Counted from the first letter of the stretch, positions 1 through 6,323 are shown. The stretch: DNA of 7,643 nucleotides from Xanthobacteraceae bacterium (GCA_030037185.1 JASHRR010000194.1:1-7643), one strand, 5' to 3'. Program-made: numbers and translations. Notes: generated by a model from the sequence alone, not told the origin.

Positions 1-83
1 ATGTTCGAGTTCGCTCCCGAGACCCATTCCAGCCTCCCGCTGATAGCAATCTCGACAACGATCTGATTCTTAAGCAGGATCAT
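1..83 (-). CDS. Possible N-terminus of a leftward gene cut by the window edge
   Basis: Reading leftward from an ATG at 81-83, the frame stays open to the left edge and encodes 27 residues beginning MILLKNQIVVEIAISGRLEW. An in-frame stop lies about seven codons upstream of this ATG, so the frame begins near here. No good Shine-Dalgarno sequence precedes it, and the stretch is too short for a family assignment. A rival rightward frame from base 1 ends at a TGA at 64-66 and could equally be the tail of another gene. I do not recognise either peptide. Confidence 0.22.
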   Translation of the reverse strand, partial: MILLKNQIVVEIAISGRLEWVSGANSN

Positions 84-92
84 ATGCGACGA

Positions 93-116
93 ACTGACTC
101 AGGTTTATGAGTCAGT
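93..116. terminator. Perfect 9-bp hairpin downstream of the 189-707 gene
   Basis: ACTGACTCA at 93-101 and TGAGTCAGT at 108-116 are exact reverse complements around a six-base loop. The hairpin lies 73 bases past the stop of the leftward gene that ends at 189. No T-run follows on either strand, so intrinsic termination is not assured. A dimeric-regulator operator for a possible leftward gene starting at 83 is an alternative. Confidence 0.35.
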
Positions 117-188
117 GGTACTAACCCGGCCTTTCCGCCCAATCCAAAGGCGGCGCATCTGGCCGAACGAGTGGTGGCAGGGTTGAAG

Positions 189-707
189 TTAGCCCGCCCC
201 CGGCTTCAACGTGATTGCAACCTGCGAGATGTCGGTGGCTCCGGTGGAGTTGATCGTGATCGACTGACGGTTGGCGTGCATCGATATAGCCAGATCCGCT
301 GTAAATCCGATGCCCTCGATCGTGGCTCGAATCTCGCTGTTGGAGATCGTCCCGGAGATGTTGCCGATCGTATCGCGGGTGATTTCATTCCATTTGCCGG
401 CGAGGTGAGTTCCCGTTGTCGAGACCTTGCTTTTGACTTCAAGCTTGTAGCTGTCGCTCGCGCAATGCAAAGTCTGATCGAGTGACATGCCGTCCCGTGC
501 CACGTCGTAATGCACCTTGCAGCGAATTCGCTCACGTCCTGCGGTGGTCTTGACGGTGCCTTCGCCGGACCAATCACCAGCAAATTGAGAAAGAGCACCG
601 CCTGCATGCTGTTGCGCGGACGCGGAGACCGGCAAGAGAAACAGGCCGATCGCCAGCGCAATTCTTCGCACCTGGAAGACGTTAGATTGCGGAAACTTCA
701 GTGGCAT
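189..707 (-). CDS. Small exported beta-rich protein of unknown function
   Basis: The gene encodes 172 residues. The start ATG at 705-707 was chosen over upstream codons because GGGGA sits about six bases ahead of it and the product then begins with a signal peptide: basic RR at residues 14-15, hydrophobic core 16-27, and an ASA/QQ cleavage site after residue 31. The mature part (about 140 residues) is rich in alternating polar and hydrophobic stretches with many Thr, Ser and Gly, as expected of a small beta-barrel or lipocalin-like fold. Its opening FAGDWSGEGTV (residues 42-52) resembles the first strand of such proteins. Two cysteines, 63 and 82, could form a disulfide after export. It lies 88 bases downstream of mlaA on the same strand, so co-transcription is possible but unproven. 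I do not recognise a named family, and any ligand is unknown. Confidence 0.8.
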   Translation of the reverse strand: MPLKFPQSNVFQVRRIALAIGLFLLPVSASAQQHAGGALSQFAGDWSGEGTVKTTAGRERIRCKVHYDVARDGMSLDQTLHCASDSYKLEVKSKVSTTGTHLAGKWNEITRDTIGNISGTISNSEIRATIEGIGFTADLAISMHANRQSITINSTGATDISQVAITLKPGAG

Positions 708-795
708 TTCGATTCCCCGATTTACCGTGTCAAGAATGACTAAGCCCACTCCGCTCGTGCAAGCATTGCCTCTCAGAATGCACCTACGCGGTTTC

Positions 796-1590
796 TTATG
801 GGCGTGAAGCTTCGCCAGCCCTCGCGCCGTCGCGCGAAACAGCTCCGGCCTTTCCTTCCTCGATGAGCTTCGCGCGCATCTGCGCCTTGATGAGACGGCT
901 CGCCGCATAAAGGTCTTTCGAATTCTTTTCCAGTGCGTCCGTGTTCGGCAAAATCTTTGAACGGTAATCGATCTGAGTCACGGCAGTCGCGCCGAGCTCG
1001 GTATAAGCGACGGCGTTACCGATCGTGCCTTGCAGAGCGAAGGCGTAGGCAAGGCTCGTCGTCGCCAGCCCGAAAGCATCACGAAGGTTGGATGGACCAA
1101 GTAACGGGATTTGTACGGCGGGCCCAGCCCCGACTCCCCACACGCCGAGGGTCTGCCCGAGATCCGCATAATGGTAAGGCCGGTCCCAGCCGGCGGCGAC
1201 ATCCATGATACCGGCGACGCCGATTGTGGAATTGATGGCGAAGCGCTGCGCCGTGTTCAAGGCCCGTTGAACATTGGCTTGCAGAAGATCGTTGGCGAAA
1301 ACCAGCGGTTCTTGGACATTGGTCGTGAAATTGTGAATGCCCTGGCGCAGCTCGGGGGGCAGATCCTCTCCATAAGCTCGCGCCACCGGCTTCAAGATGT
1401 GATCGTCAAGATATTTATTAGCACTGAAGATTTCGCGGTTGACCGCTTCCGCCGGATCGTTTGCGCTATCGATCTTACCTTGCTCGATGGGATCGAGCGG
1501 CTCCCGATTAAAGGGACTCCAAGCGTCTTCCGCGTAAGCGGGACATGAAAGCGTTACCCCGATCAAAACTGCTCGCGTCAAATGGATCAT
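796..1590 (-). CDS. mlaA: MlaA/VacJ outer-membrane phospholipid-transport protein
   Basis: This 264-residue protein belongs to the MlaA (VacJ) family. Family members sit in the outer membrane with a porin and extract mislocalised phospholipids from the outer leaflet for the Mla retrograde pathway. Family blocks in order are NDPAEAVNR (44-52), LKPVA (66-70), NFTTNVQEP (87-95), NDLLQ (100-104), RFAINSTIG (116-124), DLGQTLGVWGVGAGP (143-157) and LLGPSNLRD (163-171). Length is normal. The signal peptide has a core at 7-15 and could be cut at AYA/ED after residue 20. Cys16 gives only a poor lipobox (TLSC), so a soluble or signal-peptidase-I-cleaved form is possible. The ATG at 1588-1590 is chosen because the signal peptide starts there, but its Shine-Dalgarno sequence is weak. 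The same frame continues upstream into an AzoR-like fragment that does have a strong one. No mlaC, mlaD, mlaE or mlaF is visible in the window. Confidence 0.93.
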   Translation of the reverse strand: MIHLTRAVLIGVTLSCPAYAEDAWSPFNREPLDPIEQGKIDSANDPAEAVNREIFSANKYLDDHILKPVARAYGEDLPPELRQGIHNFTTNVQEPLVFANDLLQANVQRALNTAQRFAINSTIGVAGIMDVAAGWDRPYHYADLGQTLGVWGVGAGPAVQIPLLGPSNLRDAFGLATTSLAYAFALQGTIGNAVAYTELGATAVTQIDYRSKILPNTDALEKNSKDLYAASRLIKAQMRAKLIEEGKAGAVSRDGARAGEASRP

Positions 1591-1746
1591 GGGCGACCGG
1601 TGCGTCACGGGGTTGGCTGCCGAATCGCGGCAAGTCACGGAAAGGCCGCGCAGCGTTTCCTTGAGACGGGCGGTGATGCTCGCCGCAAGCTGGCGGCTTA
1701 CCGACTGGCTGCCTAGAACGGTGGCTTCGATATGCAAGAGCTGCAT
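1588..1746 (-). pseudogene. azoR: Azoreductase (AzoR-type) N-terminal remnant fused in frame to mlaA
   Basis: An ATG at 1744-1746, preceded by a good GAGAGG ribosome binding site, opens a reading frame resembling the start of FMN-dependent NADH-azoreductases: MQLLHIEATVLG, then GSQSVSRQL, where the SQS serines (residues 13-15) match the flavin phosphate-binding loop. The likeness runs for about 52 residues, through RDSAANPVTH, and stops at the mlaA start. The rest of the enzyme (roughly 150 more residues in the family) is absent, including the remaining flavin and substrate site, so no azoreductase activity is expected. Because no stop intervenes, translation from here would yield a 316-residue product with the MlaA signal peptide buried at residue 53. 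Alternatively the fragment now serves only as a leader that carries ribosomes to the mlaA start. The family call rests on recall of the motif, not on a search. Confidence 0.6.
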
Positions 1747-1808
1747 ATTTCCTCTCATGAGAAGACGTTGGGCTCTCGGTCGATCAAAGTTGTGACGATG
1801 TGGCGACC

Positions 1809-2273
1809 TCACGCTCGGAGCCGGGCCGGTGCCGCCTCCTTGCCCTTGTGTGTAATCCTGAGCCGCATCACGCTGTGTCTCGGCTCGCGCATCTTCTCGA
1901 CCGCCTGGTCGAGAGTAAGGCCCTGAACGGGCTCATCGTCGATATGGGTGATCATATCGCCCGCTCTGATCCCCGCCTTAGCGGCCGGGGTGTCGGGCAA
2001 CACGACGTTGATGAACCCGTTCTGCGGCGTGACCTCAATGCCGAGCCCGCCGAACTCACCGCGGGTTTGCGCCTCCATGTCGCGGAAGCGGCGCCTGTCT
2101 ATGTAACTCGAATGGGGATCGAGTCCGTTAAGCATGCCGTCAATGGTTGATTCGATGAGTTTTCCATCGTCTGGCTTCCCGACATAGTGCGCGCGCACCT
2201 GCTCGAATACGTCACCAAACAAAATGAGTGCGCGGTGACTATCGGCCTGAGCTGCGCGAGCCGAGCTAGACAT
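1809..2273 (-). pseudogene. ctpA: Truncated CtpA-type S41 peptidase (N-terminal and PDZ parts only)
   Basis: The 154-residue frame matches the first part of carboxyl-terminal processing proteases, periplasmic S41 serine peptidases. It has LFGDVFEQVRAHYVGKPDD (18-36), the LDPHSSY block (51-57), and a PDZ domain from GEFGGLGIEV (72-81) through DTPAAKAGI (94-102) to VQGLTLDQAVEKMR (116-129). The family is usually well over 400 residues. Here the likeness ends near residue 144 (ITHKGK) and a stop follows, so the catalytic domain with its Ser-Lys dyad is gone. The fragment might at most bind peptide C-termini. The ATG at 2271-2273 has no Shine-Dalgarno sequence. Upstream in the same frame come CTG, CGA, a TAG at 2280-2282 and then a signal peptide with a strong ribosome site, which suggests the original start lay at 2396 and a nonsense change separated it. 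Decay is the simplest reading. Confidence 0.8.
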
Positions 2274-2279
2274 CAGTCG

Positions 2280-2396
2280 CTAGGGTTGAACGGCTACCAG
2301 CCGTCGCGGCGGCACCGGCCAAGGCGCAATGTCGGCCGCGAACGCCGGGGCGGAGACAGTTAACGCAACCCCGAGAAGGCCGATGAACTTTTTCAT
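2280..2396 (-). CDS. Signal-peptide mini-ORF, probably the severed leader of the ctpA remnant
   Basis: An AAGGAG site six bases ahead of the ATG at 2394-2396 starts a 38-residue frame with a textbook signal peptide: MKKF, hydrophobic core 5-14, and a cut after APAFA at residue 20. A short proline-rich stretch follows, ending VAVQP before TAG. The downstream ctpA remnant lies in the same reading frame, three codons after this stop. The text around the stop, VAVQP-stop-RLMSSSARA, resembles the end of a CtpA leader interrupted once. The AADIAPWPVPP stretch also resembles the start of rhizobial outer-membrane proteins, so this could instead be a truncated porin leader. If translated, the product would be an 18-residue exported peptide. 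The start and the ribosome site are certain; the role is inferred. Confidence 0.5.
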   Translation of the reverse strand: MKKFIGLLGVALTVSAPAFAADIAPWPVPPRRLVAVQP

Positions 2397-2506
2397 CTGC
2401 AGCTCCTTAACGCGTATCGCCCCGCATTGACCGGATAGGTCAGCTCAAGCTTGGCCCGTGAAGGCCTACGCCAGAATGTCGATTTTAGGGGCTCTGGCGT
2501 CGCTCA
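2397..2506. other. Short spacer between the DUF6152 gene and the ctpA leader
   Basis: This 110-base spacer holds the hairpin at 2468-2500 and the AAGGAG ribosome site of the mini-ORF. No coding frame or clear promoter boxes were seen. Confidence 0.5.
2468..2500 (-). terminator. Hairpin just past the DUF6152 stop
   Basis: ACGCCAGA (2468-2475) and TCTGGCGT (2493-2500) are exact 8-base complements with a 17-base loop. The hairpin starts six bases after the leftward stop codon at 2507-2509. No T-run follows on the minus strand, so it could be a weak terminator or a 3'-end-stabilising stem. Confidence 0.35.
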
Positions 2507-2919
2507 CTAATTGGCGCCGCCAGCATTGGCGCTCAGCGCGGCGTTCGGGTTTTCCAGCTGGGTCCCATTGGGGAGTGTCACGGCCATGAACTGTCCACCA
2601 TTGTCATTGTTGCCGTCCCGGAGCGGATGGATGATCGCCTTGATTTTCATACCGGGCGTAAGGGTCGCAGGAGCCCAGGCTTGCTGCACCAAGCGGCCCG
2701 GGCCGCCCATTTCGATCGCCCATTGCTCCGGTCGACCTTGGGCGTTATCGACCGTCAACATGATCCAGCTGTGCGGATTGATCCACTGAAATTCCTTGAC
2801 AGTTCCTTCCAAGACTTTTGTTTTTTCTCCATCGAATATGGCGAAAGAGTGGTCGCAACAGTCGGAATGGTGGACATGACAACAGCGACACCTGCAACGC
2901 AAACCGCTCGCAACGTCAT
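2507..2919 (-). pseudogene. DUF6152 exported protein broken by a one-base frameshift
   Basis: The main frame (2507 to about 2851) carries the DUF6152 signature: HSFAIFD, then KVLEGTVKEFQWINPHSWI, later QWAIEMGGPGRLV, and LTPGMKIKAIIHPLRDG before a polar Asn/Ala-rich tail. The matching signal peptide, MTLRAVCVAGVAVVMSTIPT ending in VA, sits in another frame. It starts at the ATG at 2917-2919, with GGGAG placed six bases ahead; the ATG at 2925 lies too close to that site. At the junction the coding strand reads GCG-AC-CAC-TCT, where the family expects Ala-His-His-Ser, i.e. GCG-CAC-CAC-TCT. One base appears to be missing next to 2853/2854. Restoring it gives a normal-looking protein of about 137 residues. 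As read, translation from the proper start leaves the frame right after the signal peptide. Family members are small exported proteins of unknown function. A sequencing error would give the same picture. Confidence 0.75.
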
Positions 2920-3275
2920 TGGCATCTCCCGCTGTAGAGCGAACTCACAGGAGTTCAACCCCGATCAATACGGAGAGAAACATTTCAAGCGGATGGACGG
3001 TTTATTACAGATTGGTCAGGTCTGCCCACACCGAGGCCGACTGGGCCAGCCCCTGCGTTTGACACGCGGCGATCAAATATCCAACGCACTCCGTCTGCGC
3101 CATCACTCACGTCTAAGGTATCGCACAATATTGGCACCCATCGCCAAGCCGTGTCGATGGCAGAAAATTGATCAAACAGCTAGACGGTACGTCTCATTCG
3201 AGACCTCACGAGGCTGATGAAACCAACACCCGCATCCGGCCCAATAGCTGGCCGCACTTGAGTTTTTGTTCGCAG

Positions 3276-3339
3276 TGTCCTGGCGCGGGGCGCGTTCAGG
3301 ACAAACTCCAGACCTCCTGATCTTGAAATCAGGGTCCTG
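3276..3339. other. Overlapping, mutually exclusive stem-loops
   Basis: TGTCCTG (3276-3282) pairs exactly with CAGGACA (3297-3303) around a GC-rich loop that contains a further GCGC/GCGC pair. The same CAGGAC (3297-3302) also pairs exactly with GTCCTG (3334-3339), which encloses a second hairpin of CCTGAT (3316-3321) and ATCAGG (3328-3333). The two outer pairings share one arm and cannot form together. On the plus strand a TTTTT run follows at about 3348-3352. No gene on either strand is clearly controlled by it. Confidence 0.4.
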
Positions 3340-3364
3340 GATATGCTTTTTGCTGAAGGGGTCG

Positions 3365-3389
3365 AAGGGCCTCCTATTGGTCGGCCCTT
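3365..3389 (-). terminator. Hairpin past the stop of the 3404-3946 gene
   Basis: AAGGGCC (3365-3371) and GGCCCTT (3383-3389) form an exact 7-bp GC-rich stem with an 11-base loop, starting 14 bases beyond the leftward stop codon. No T-run follows on the minus strand, so its strength as a terminator is doubtful. Confidence 0.4.
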
Positions 3390-3403
3390 GGCGCCGAATC
3401 GGT

Positions 3404-3946
3404 TCAAGGATTTTTGGCGGGAGCAAGTGGGATTGGCGTCTGCGATGGCCGCAAACCAGGCTTTGATGTCTGGGTAGCGGATGGTCGCGGCGCAGGTGTC
3501 GAGCTCTTGTCGGGGACATACTGTTGAAGCGCTTGCCATCCGGTGACTTCGCGCGTTACCTGGTCCTGGACAGGCGCAAGCTGAGCGGCAAGTTGGTCGA
3601 TGCTTTGTATCATCTGCTCTCGACTGCTAGCAGTATCGTTGGCGATCCGATCGACGCTCCATCGCAACGCGTCGACATCTGCAGATATCGCCTTGAGTGC
3701 TGCTGCCGGTGCGATCGCCTCCCTGGCAGCATCGTTGTAGTATTGCCAAGCCAATGTGCCAGCCACACCGATACCAACCGCGATCAGGAAGTAGGCGAAA
3801 GCGAGCCAGATTGGCTTCCCAGCGACGGGAAGTTCATTGAATTGATCCACATTAACCGGGTCAAAATGACGTGCCTCCTCGTTTGACAGCTCGATAGGCA
3901 ACGACTCAGCTAAGAACGCTTGCCTGGGACTTGGCATTGTACTCAT
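3404..3946 (-). CDS. Single-pass membrane protein with coiled coil and proline-rich tail
   Basis: The gene encodes 180 residues from the ATG at 3944-3946, supported by AAGGA seven bases ahead. Layout: a polar N-terminal region (1-44) containing FDPVNVDQFNELP; one membrane helix (about 46-68, IWLAFAYFLIAVGIGVAGTL); a helical segment with heptad-like spacing and repeated SVDRIA / SIDQLAAQLAPVQDQV wording (83-145), likely a coiled coil; and a Pro/Ser-rich tail (148-180) ending PAKNP. This layout is familiar from hypothetical proteins common and multicopy in Bradyrhizobium, often with a longer helical region. No catalytic residues are evident. It is probably a structural or scaffolding inner-membrane protein with the coiled coil and tail on one side. 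It appears monocistronic, with a possible promoter at 4001-4029 and a hairpin after the stop. Confidence 0.85.
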   Translation of the reverse strand: MSTMPSPRQAFLAESLPIELSNEEARHFDPVNVDQFNELPVAGKPIWLAFAYFLIAVGIGVAGTLAWQYYNDAAREAIAPAAALKAISADVDALRWSVDRIANDTASSREQMIQSIDQLAAQLAPVQDQVTREVTGWQALQQYVPDKSSTPAPRPSATQTSKPGLRPSQTPIPLAPAKNP

Positions 3947-4000
3947 AACGTATTCCTTGTTTTTAGGCCCCCAGCAGCTTATGAAAACCGTCCGAGAGAG

Positions 4001-4029
4001 ACCATACTGGTCAGGACATTACGAACCAA
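4001..4029 (-). promoter_or_regulatory. Possible sigma-70-type promoter for the 3404-3946 gene
   Basis: On the minus strand TTGGTT (4029-4024) and TATGGT (4006-4001) are separated by exactly 17 bases, placing a start of transcription near 3994, about 48 bases ahead of the ATG. The match to consensus is moderate (the -10 lacks the final AAT), so this is a suggestion only. Confidence 0.28.
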
Positions 4030-4608
4030 TGGACTGCGCATTAAAGCGGTTTGTTTGTGGCACCTCCGACTAGACTTAGACTCGCTTCTGTTGCAAAAGC
4101 CCGCTTTGTTGCGTGACGACGTGTCTCGGGTCCGGATGCAGCTATGGTGCTCTAGTCGATGGAGAGCTGGTTCAGCGAGCGCTTGAAGTTCCGGTCGTCC
4201 GTGGCATCGGAGATGACGTTGATTTTCAAGCGGAGATCGGCGGGTGACGTGGCACCTTCTTCATTGGAATGACGAGAATCCGCCGGATCTGCTCCACTTT
4301 CACTCTGAGGCAAGAACTGGCTTGAGGAGATGGCAATTCGGAGGAGCTGGCTTCGTGGCGTAGCCGATAACATCGATTCCGCAAGTTATACCGTCGGTCG
4401 GCGATGTTCAGGTCGGCATGCCGGTTCGAGCTTGGCCCCACGCTCGATCGTTTCTATGAGGCAGCCGATCGGTGCGATCGCGATCCACCTCCCCTTTGCG
4501 CTCAATGCGGCCCGTTCGGTCTTAAGGCTGGTGCAAAGGCCAGCCCATCTAGGAGAACCGGACCAATAGACGAGCAACGATGCAGCCTCCGATTTTGTCT
4601 GAAGGTGC

Positions 4609-4630
4609 CCCTTAACGGTCCCTTAACGGT
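4609..4630. repeat. Exact 11-bp tandem duplication
   Basis: CCCTTAACGGT occurs twice back to back with no difference. Eleven bases is about one helical turn, so both copies face the same side of the DNA. This could be a two-site operator or a simple replication-slippage duplication. It lies in a gene-free stretch downstream of the 4781-6244 gene. Confidence 0.6.
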
Positions 4631-4702
4631 CATCGCGAGCGGCGATCACGGATGGCGGTTCGCTTCCCCGTCTCGCAACGTTCGATAAAGGACTCGCGAA
4701 AG

Positions 4703-4724
4703 AGGCCGAGATTGCTCCCGGCCT
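4703..4724 (-). terminator. Likely terminator of the secreted beta-propeller gene
   Basis: On the minus strand AGGCCG and CGGCCT form a 6-bp GC stem extended by a G-U, G-C and A-U pair and closed by a GCAA tetraloop, a stable GNRA type. It lies 57 bases past the stop at 4781-4783 and is followed by a CTTTCG-type pyrimidine stretch rather than a full T-run. Confidence 0.5.
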
Positions 4725-4780
4725 GTAGTCCCAACAATCGGTGCGGGCTCGCTTGGCTAATTCCGTATGATTCGTGTCAT

Positions 4781-6244
4781 TCAAGGCCCGGCGCGGCGGT
4801 TGTTCGGCGCAGTGTAGATGGCGATGCAGCCAAAATTGTTACTTCCCGCGTTGCCGAAAGCATCCGTCGCCGTGCTGCAGATCGTGGTAGTGGTAGACGT
4901 CGGTGTCGTGCCAAGGTTGCCGCGGATCGGCACGTAGACTTGATTCCGGCGCGAGTCGGCCGCAACCGAGTGCGAGCCGGAGGCGCTTGGGAATGTCCCG
5001 TCCACGCTCGGAGGCGGTCCGGCATTTGCGACGCCCAAATCGTCGGGGGTGGAGATACCGAAAAAATAGTCATTGTCGCCTGGATTGTACCAAACTTCGT
5101 CGGCCCCACCCAAGCCGGTAAGGACGCCACCACTCACCGGGTTACCAGTGCGATCGTCGATGACCAGCCCGTTCGCCCCGCTGCAGGCAATTACAATTTG
5201 GTGGTCCGGACCGATCTTCAAGCCCGACCCTCCAATACAATCGATAGAGGCCGAATTAAGCGGCGCTGTCCGGAAATCGGATACTATCGCCTCGACGTGG
5301 AACGGTGTCTCCCCCGAAATTCTAAGCACGACGCCGTTGACGCAGGCAGGAGCACCTGTTGTGCCGCAAGCTAGCGTAGTCGGGGTACTCGTCGTATTCG
5401 GGAGGTTGATATAGAACTTTCCGTCCCCCGGATTGAATGCACACTGCTCAATGCCATTGGCGATGAGGTTGAGGGCGTTCGGGTCCGTGCCGGCGAAACT
5501 GATGCGCTGGATCACCTGGAGGCTGTCTTCCCGGATGAAAGTGATGAAGTTGTCCGCCGGATCATCATTGGCAATCAAGACCACGTTTGAAACTGGATTG
5601 TAGCATAACTCGTCGGCGCGGCGGATTCCTGGCGTATTCGTGCCCAAGCCCGTTCCGGTCACGACCTCCCCTTTGAATGCGCCTGTGCGCAGATCGAACA
5701 CCTTGACGGTGCTCGGCTTTCCCAAGCCACTTGTCGCTGTGGGAGCCAGCGTAGTGCAACGCGGATTGGAAACCGGGCCGTCTCCCGCCCACACCTCGGC
5801 GTTAGCCCCCTTCTGGACAATCAACGAGCCATTCGGTCCGGAAATGTCATCTCTGGCCGGAGGGGTTGAGCAATCACCCACGAATATCGACTGCGGGAGA
5901 GTACTCGCCCCGGTCAACTGCTGAATCCCCGCACAGACCGGCACCAGCGGTGATCCGGGCGGACATAGTCCAAGTTCCTGGGTGACGACGTTGCGGTCGG
6001 TGTTGGCGATAAGAACCGTTCCGAACGATATGCCGCTGCTGCCGATGACTCTTGAAGCGGAAACCGAAAGACTGCGGCTCTGAGCGTCGACGAAACTAAT
6101 ATCGAACGCCGACAGGATTTGACTGTCCGGCAACTGCACGAGCTCAGTTGCCGAAAATTGCTCGGCAGCTACCGACGGTGTGGTCGCTGTCGCCAAAAGG
6201 CCACCAGCGACGCAGGCCGCCATTAAATTAAAATTCCTTCCCAT
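4781..6244 (-). CDS. Large secreted cysteine-rich protein, probably a beta-propeller
   Basis: The gene encodes 487 residues from the ATG at 6242-6244, with a strong GGGAGGT site seven bases ahead. A signal peptide covers about residues 1-27 (core 9-18, cut near SVA/AE or VAA/EQ). The mature part repeats a blade-like motif: ADELCYNP (210-217), EQCAFNP (266-272), ADEVWYNP (381-388) and a weaker SHSVAAD (424-430). Each is followed by a hydrophobic strand, and KVFDLRTGAF (181-190) recalls the strand-turn wording of YncE/NHL-like propellers. This suggests a propeller fold in the periplasm or outside the cell. The mature chain has 12 cysteines (94, 104, 125, 163, 214, 268, 293, 301, 336, 354, 456, 473), an even number that could give six disulfides. 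Low-complexity Thr/Pro segments lie at 285-290 and 446-454. No enzyme motif is seen; the ligand is unknown. It appears monocistronic, with a TATAAT-like box upstream and a hairpin after the stop. Confidence 0.88.
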   Translation of the reverse strand: MGRNFNLMAACVAGGLLATATTPSVAAEQFSATELVQLPDSQILSAFDISFVDAQSRSLSVSASRVIGSSGISFGTVLIANTDRNVVTQELGLCPPGSPLVPVCAGIQQLTGASTLPQSIFVGDCSTPPARDDISGPNGSLIVQKGANAEVWAGDGPVSNPRCTTLAPTATSGLGKPSTVKVFDLRTGAFKGEVVTGTGLGTNTPGIRRADELCYNPVSNVVLIANDDPADNFITFIREDSLQVIQRISFAGTDPNALNLIANGIEQCAFNPGDGKFYINLPNTTSTPTTLACGTTGAPACVNGVVLRISGETPFHVEAIVSDFRTAPLNSASIDCIGGSGLKIGPDHQIVIACSGANGLVIDDRTGNPVSGGVLTGLGGADEVWYNPGDNDYFFGISTPDDLGVANAGPPPSVDGTFPSASGSHSVAADSRRNQVYVPIRGNLGTTPTSTTTTICSTATDAFGNAGSNNFGCIAIYTAPNNRRAGP

Positions 6245-6291
6245 TGAATGACCTCCCTAGCAAACGTGCAGAATTACGCCTCCGCTCGCAT

Positions 6292-6323
6292 ATTATAGGA
6301 TCTGAGGCGGCCCGGATGTGTCG
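6292..6323 (-). promoter_or_regulatory. Possible promoter of the 4781-6244 gene
   Basis: On the minus strand a perfect TATAAT occupies 6297-6292, about 48 bases ahead of the start codon. The -35 region is poor: the nearest candidate is CCGACA (6323-6318) at a spacing of about 20, so an activator or another sigma factor may be needed. The -10 match is what is seen; the promoter role is inferred. Confidence 0.35.

Larger units (their letters stand above)
2920..3403. other. Gene-poor stretch upstream of the DUF6152 gene
   Basis: No convincing gene is present in these roughly 480 bases. Open frames here have no recognisable motif and no ribosome site. A leftward 32-codon frame (3005-3103, starting MAQTECVGYLIAAC) reads like protein but has a stop two codons ahead of its start and only a weak GTGAG; it may be a remnant. 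The part 3276-3389 holds several hairpins, listed separately. Confidence 0.5.
3947..4780. other. Long stretch without a convincing gene
   Basis: No frame here has both a plausible start and a recognisable family. On the minus strand one frame reads like protein in two blocks: about 4389-4622 (containing LKTERAALSAKGRWIAIAPI) and 4152-4373 (ending LRLKINVISDATDDRNFKR and a short tail). They are in the same frame, separated by a stop at 4386-4388, with no ribosome site; a decayed gene is possible but no family is recognised. The region also holds a possible promoter, an 11-bp tandem repeat and a terminator-like hairpin, listed separately. Confidence 0.45.

Noticed and set aside
206..661. Leftward open frame of 151 codons
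   Set aside because: It overlaps the 189-707 gene in another frame. The 189-707 frame has a ribosome site, a signal peptide and protein-like sequence; this one is Arg/Ser-rich.
1111..1548. Rightward open frame of 145 codons inside mlaA
   Set aside because: It is antisense to a clearly recognised MlaA protein with all family blocks.
2627..3217. Rightward open frame of 196 codons
   Set aside because: It is antisense to the DUF6152 domain, with no ribosome site and no recognisable motif.
3297..3339. tRNA-like stem with a possible TGA anticodon loop
   Set aside because: The apparent anticodon stem does not give a 5-bp stem with a 7-base loop, and no D arm, T arm (GTTCGA) or acceptor stem fits around it.
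3172..3539. Two leftward frames overlapping the end of the 3404-3946 gene
   Set aside because: They are Arg/Pro-rich out-of-frame readings without a ribosome site or motif.
4652..5374. Rightward open frame of 240 codons
   Set aside because: It is mostly antisense to the secreted propeller-like gene, is Arg-rich, and has no ribosome site or motif.
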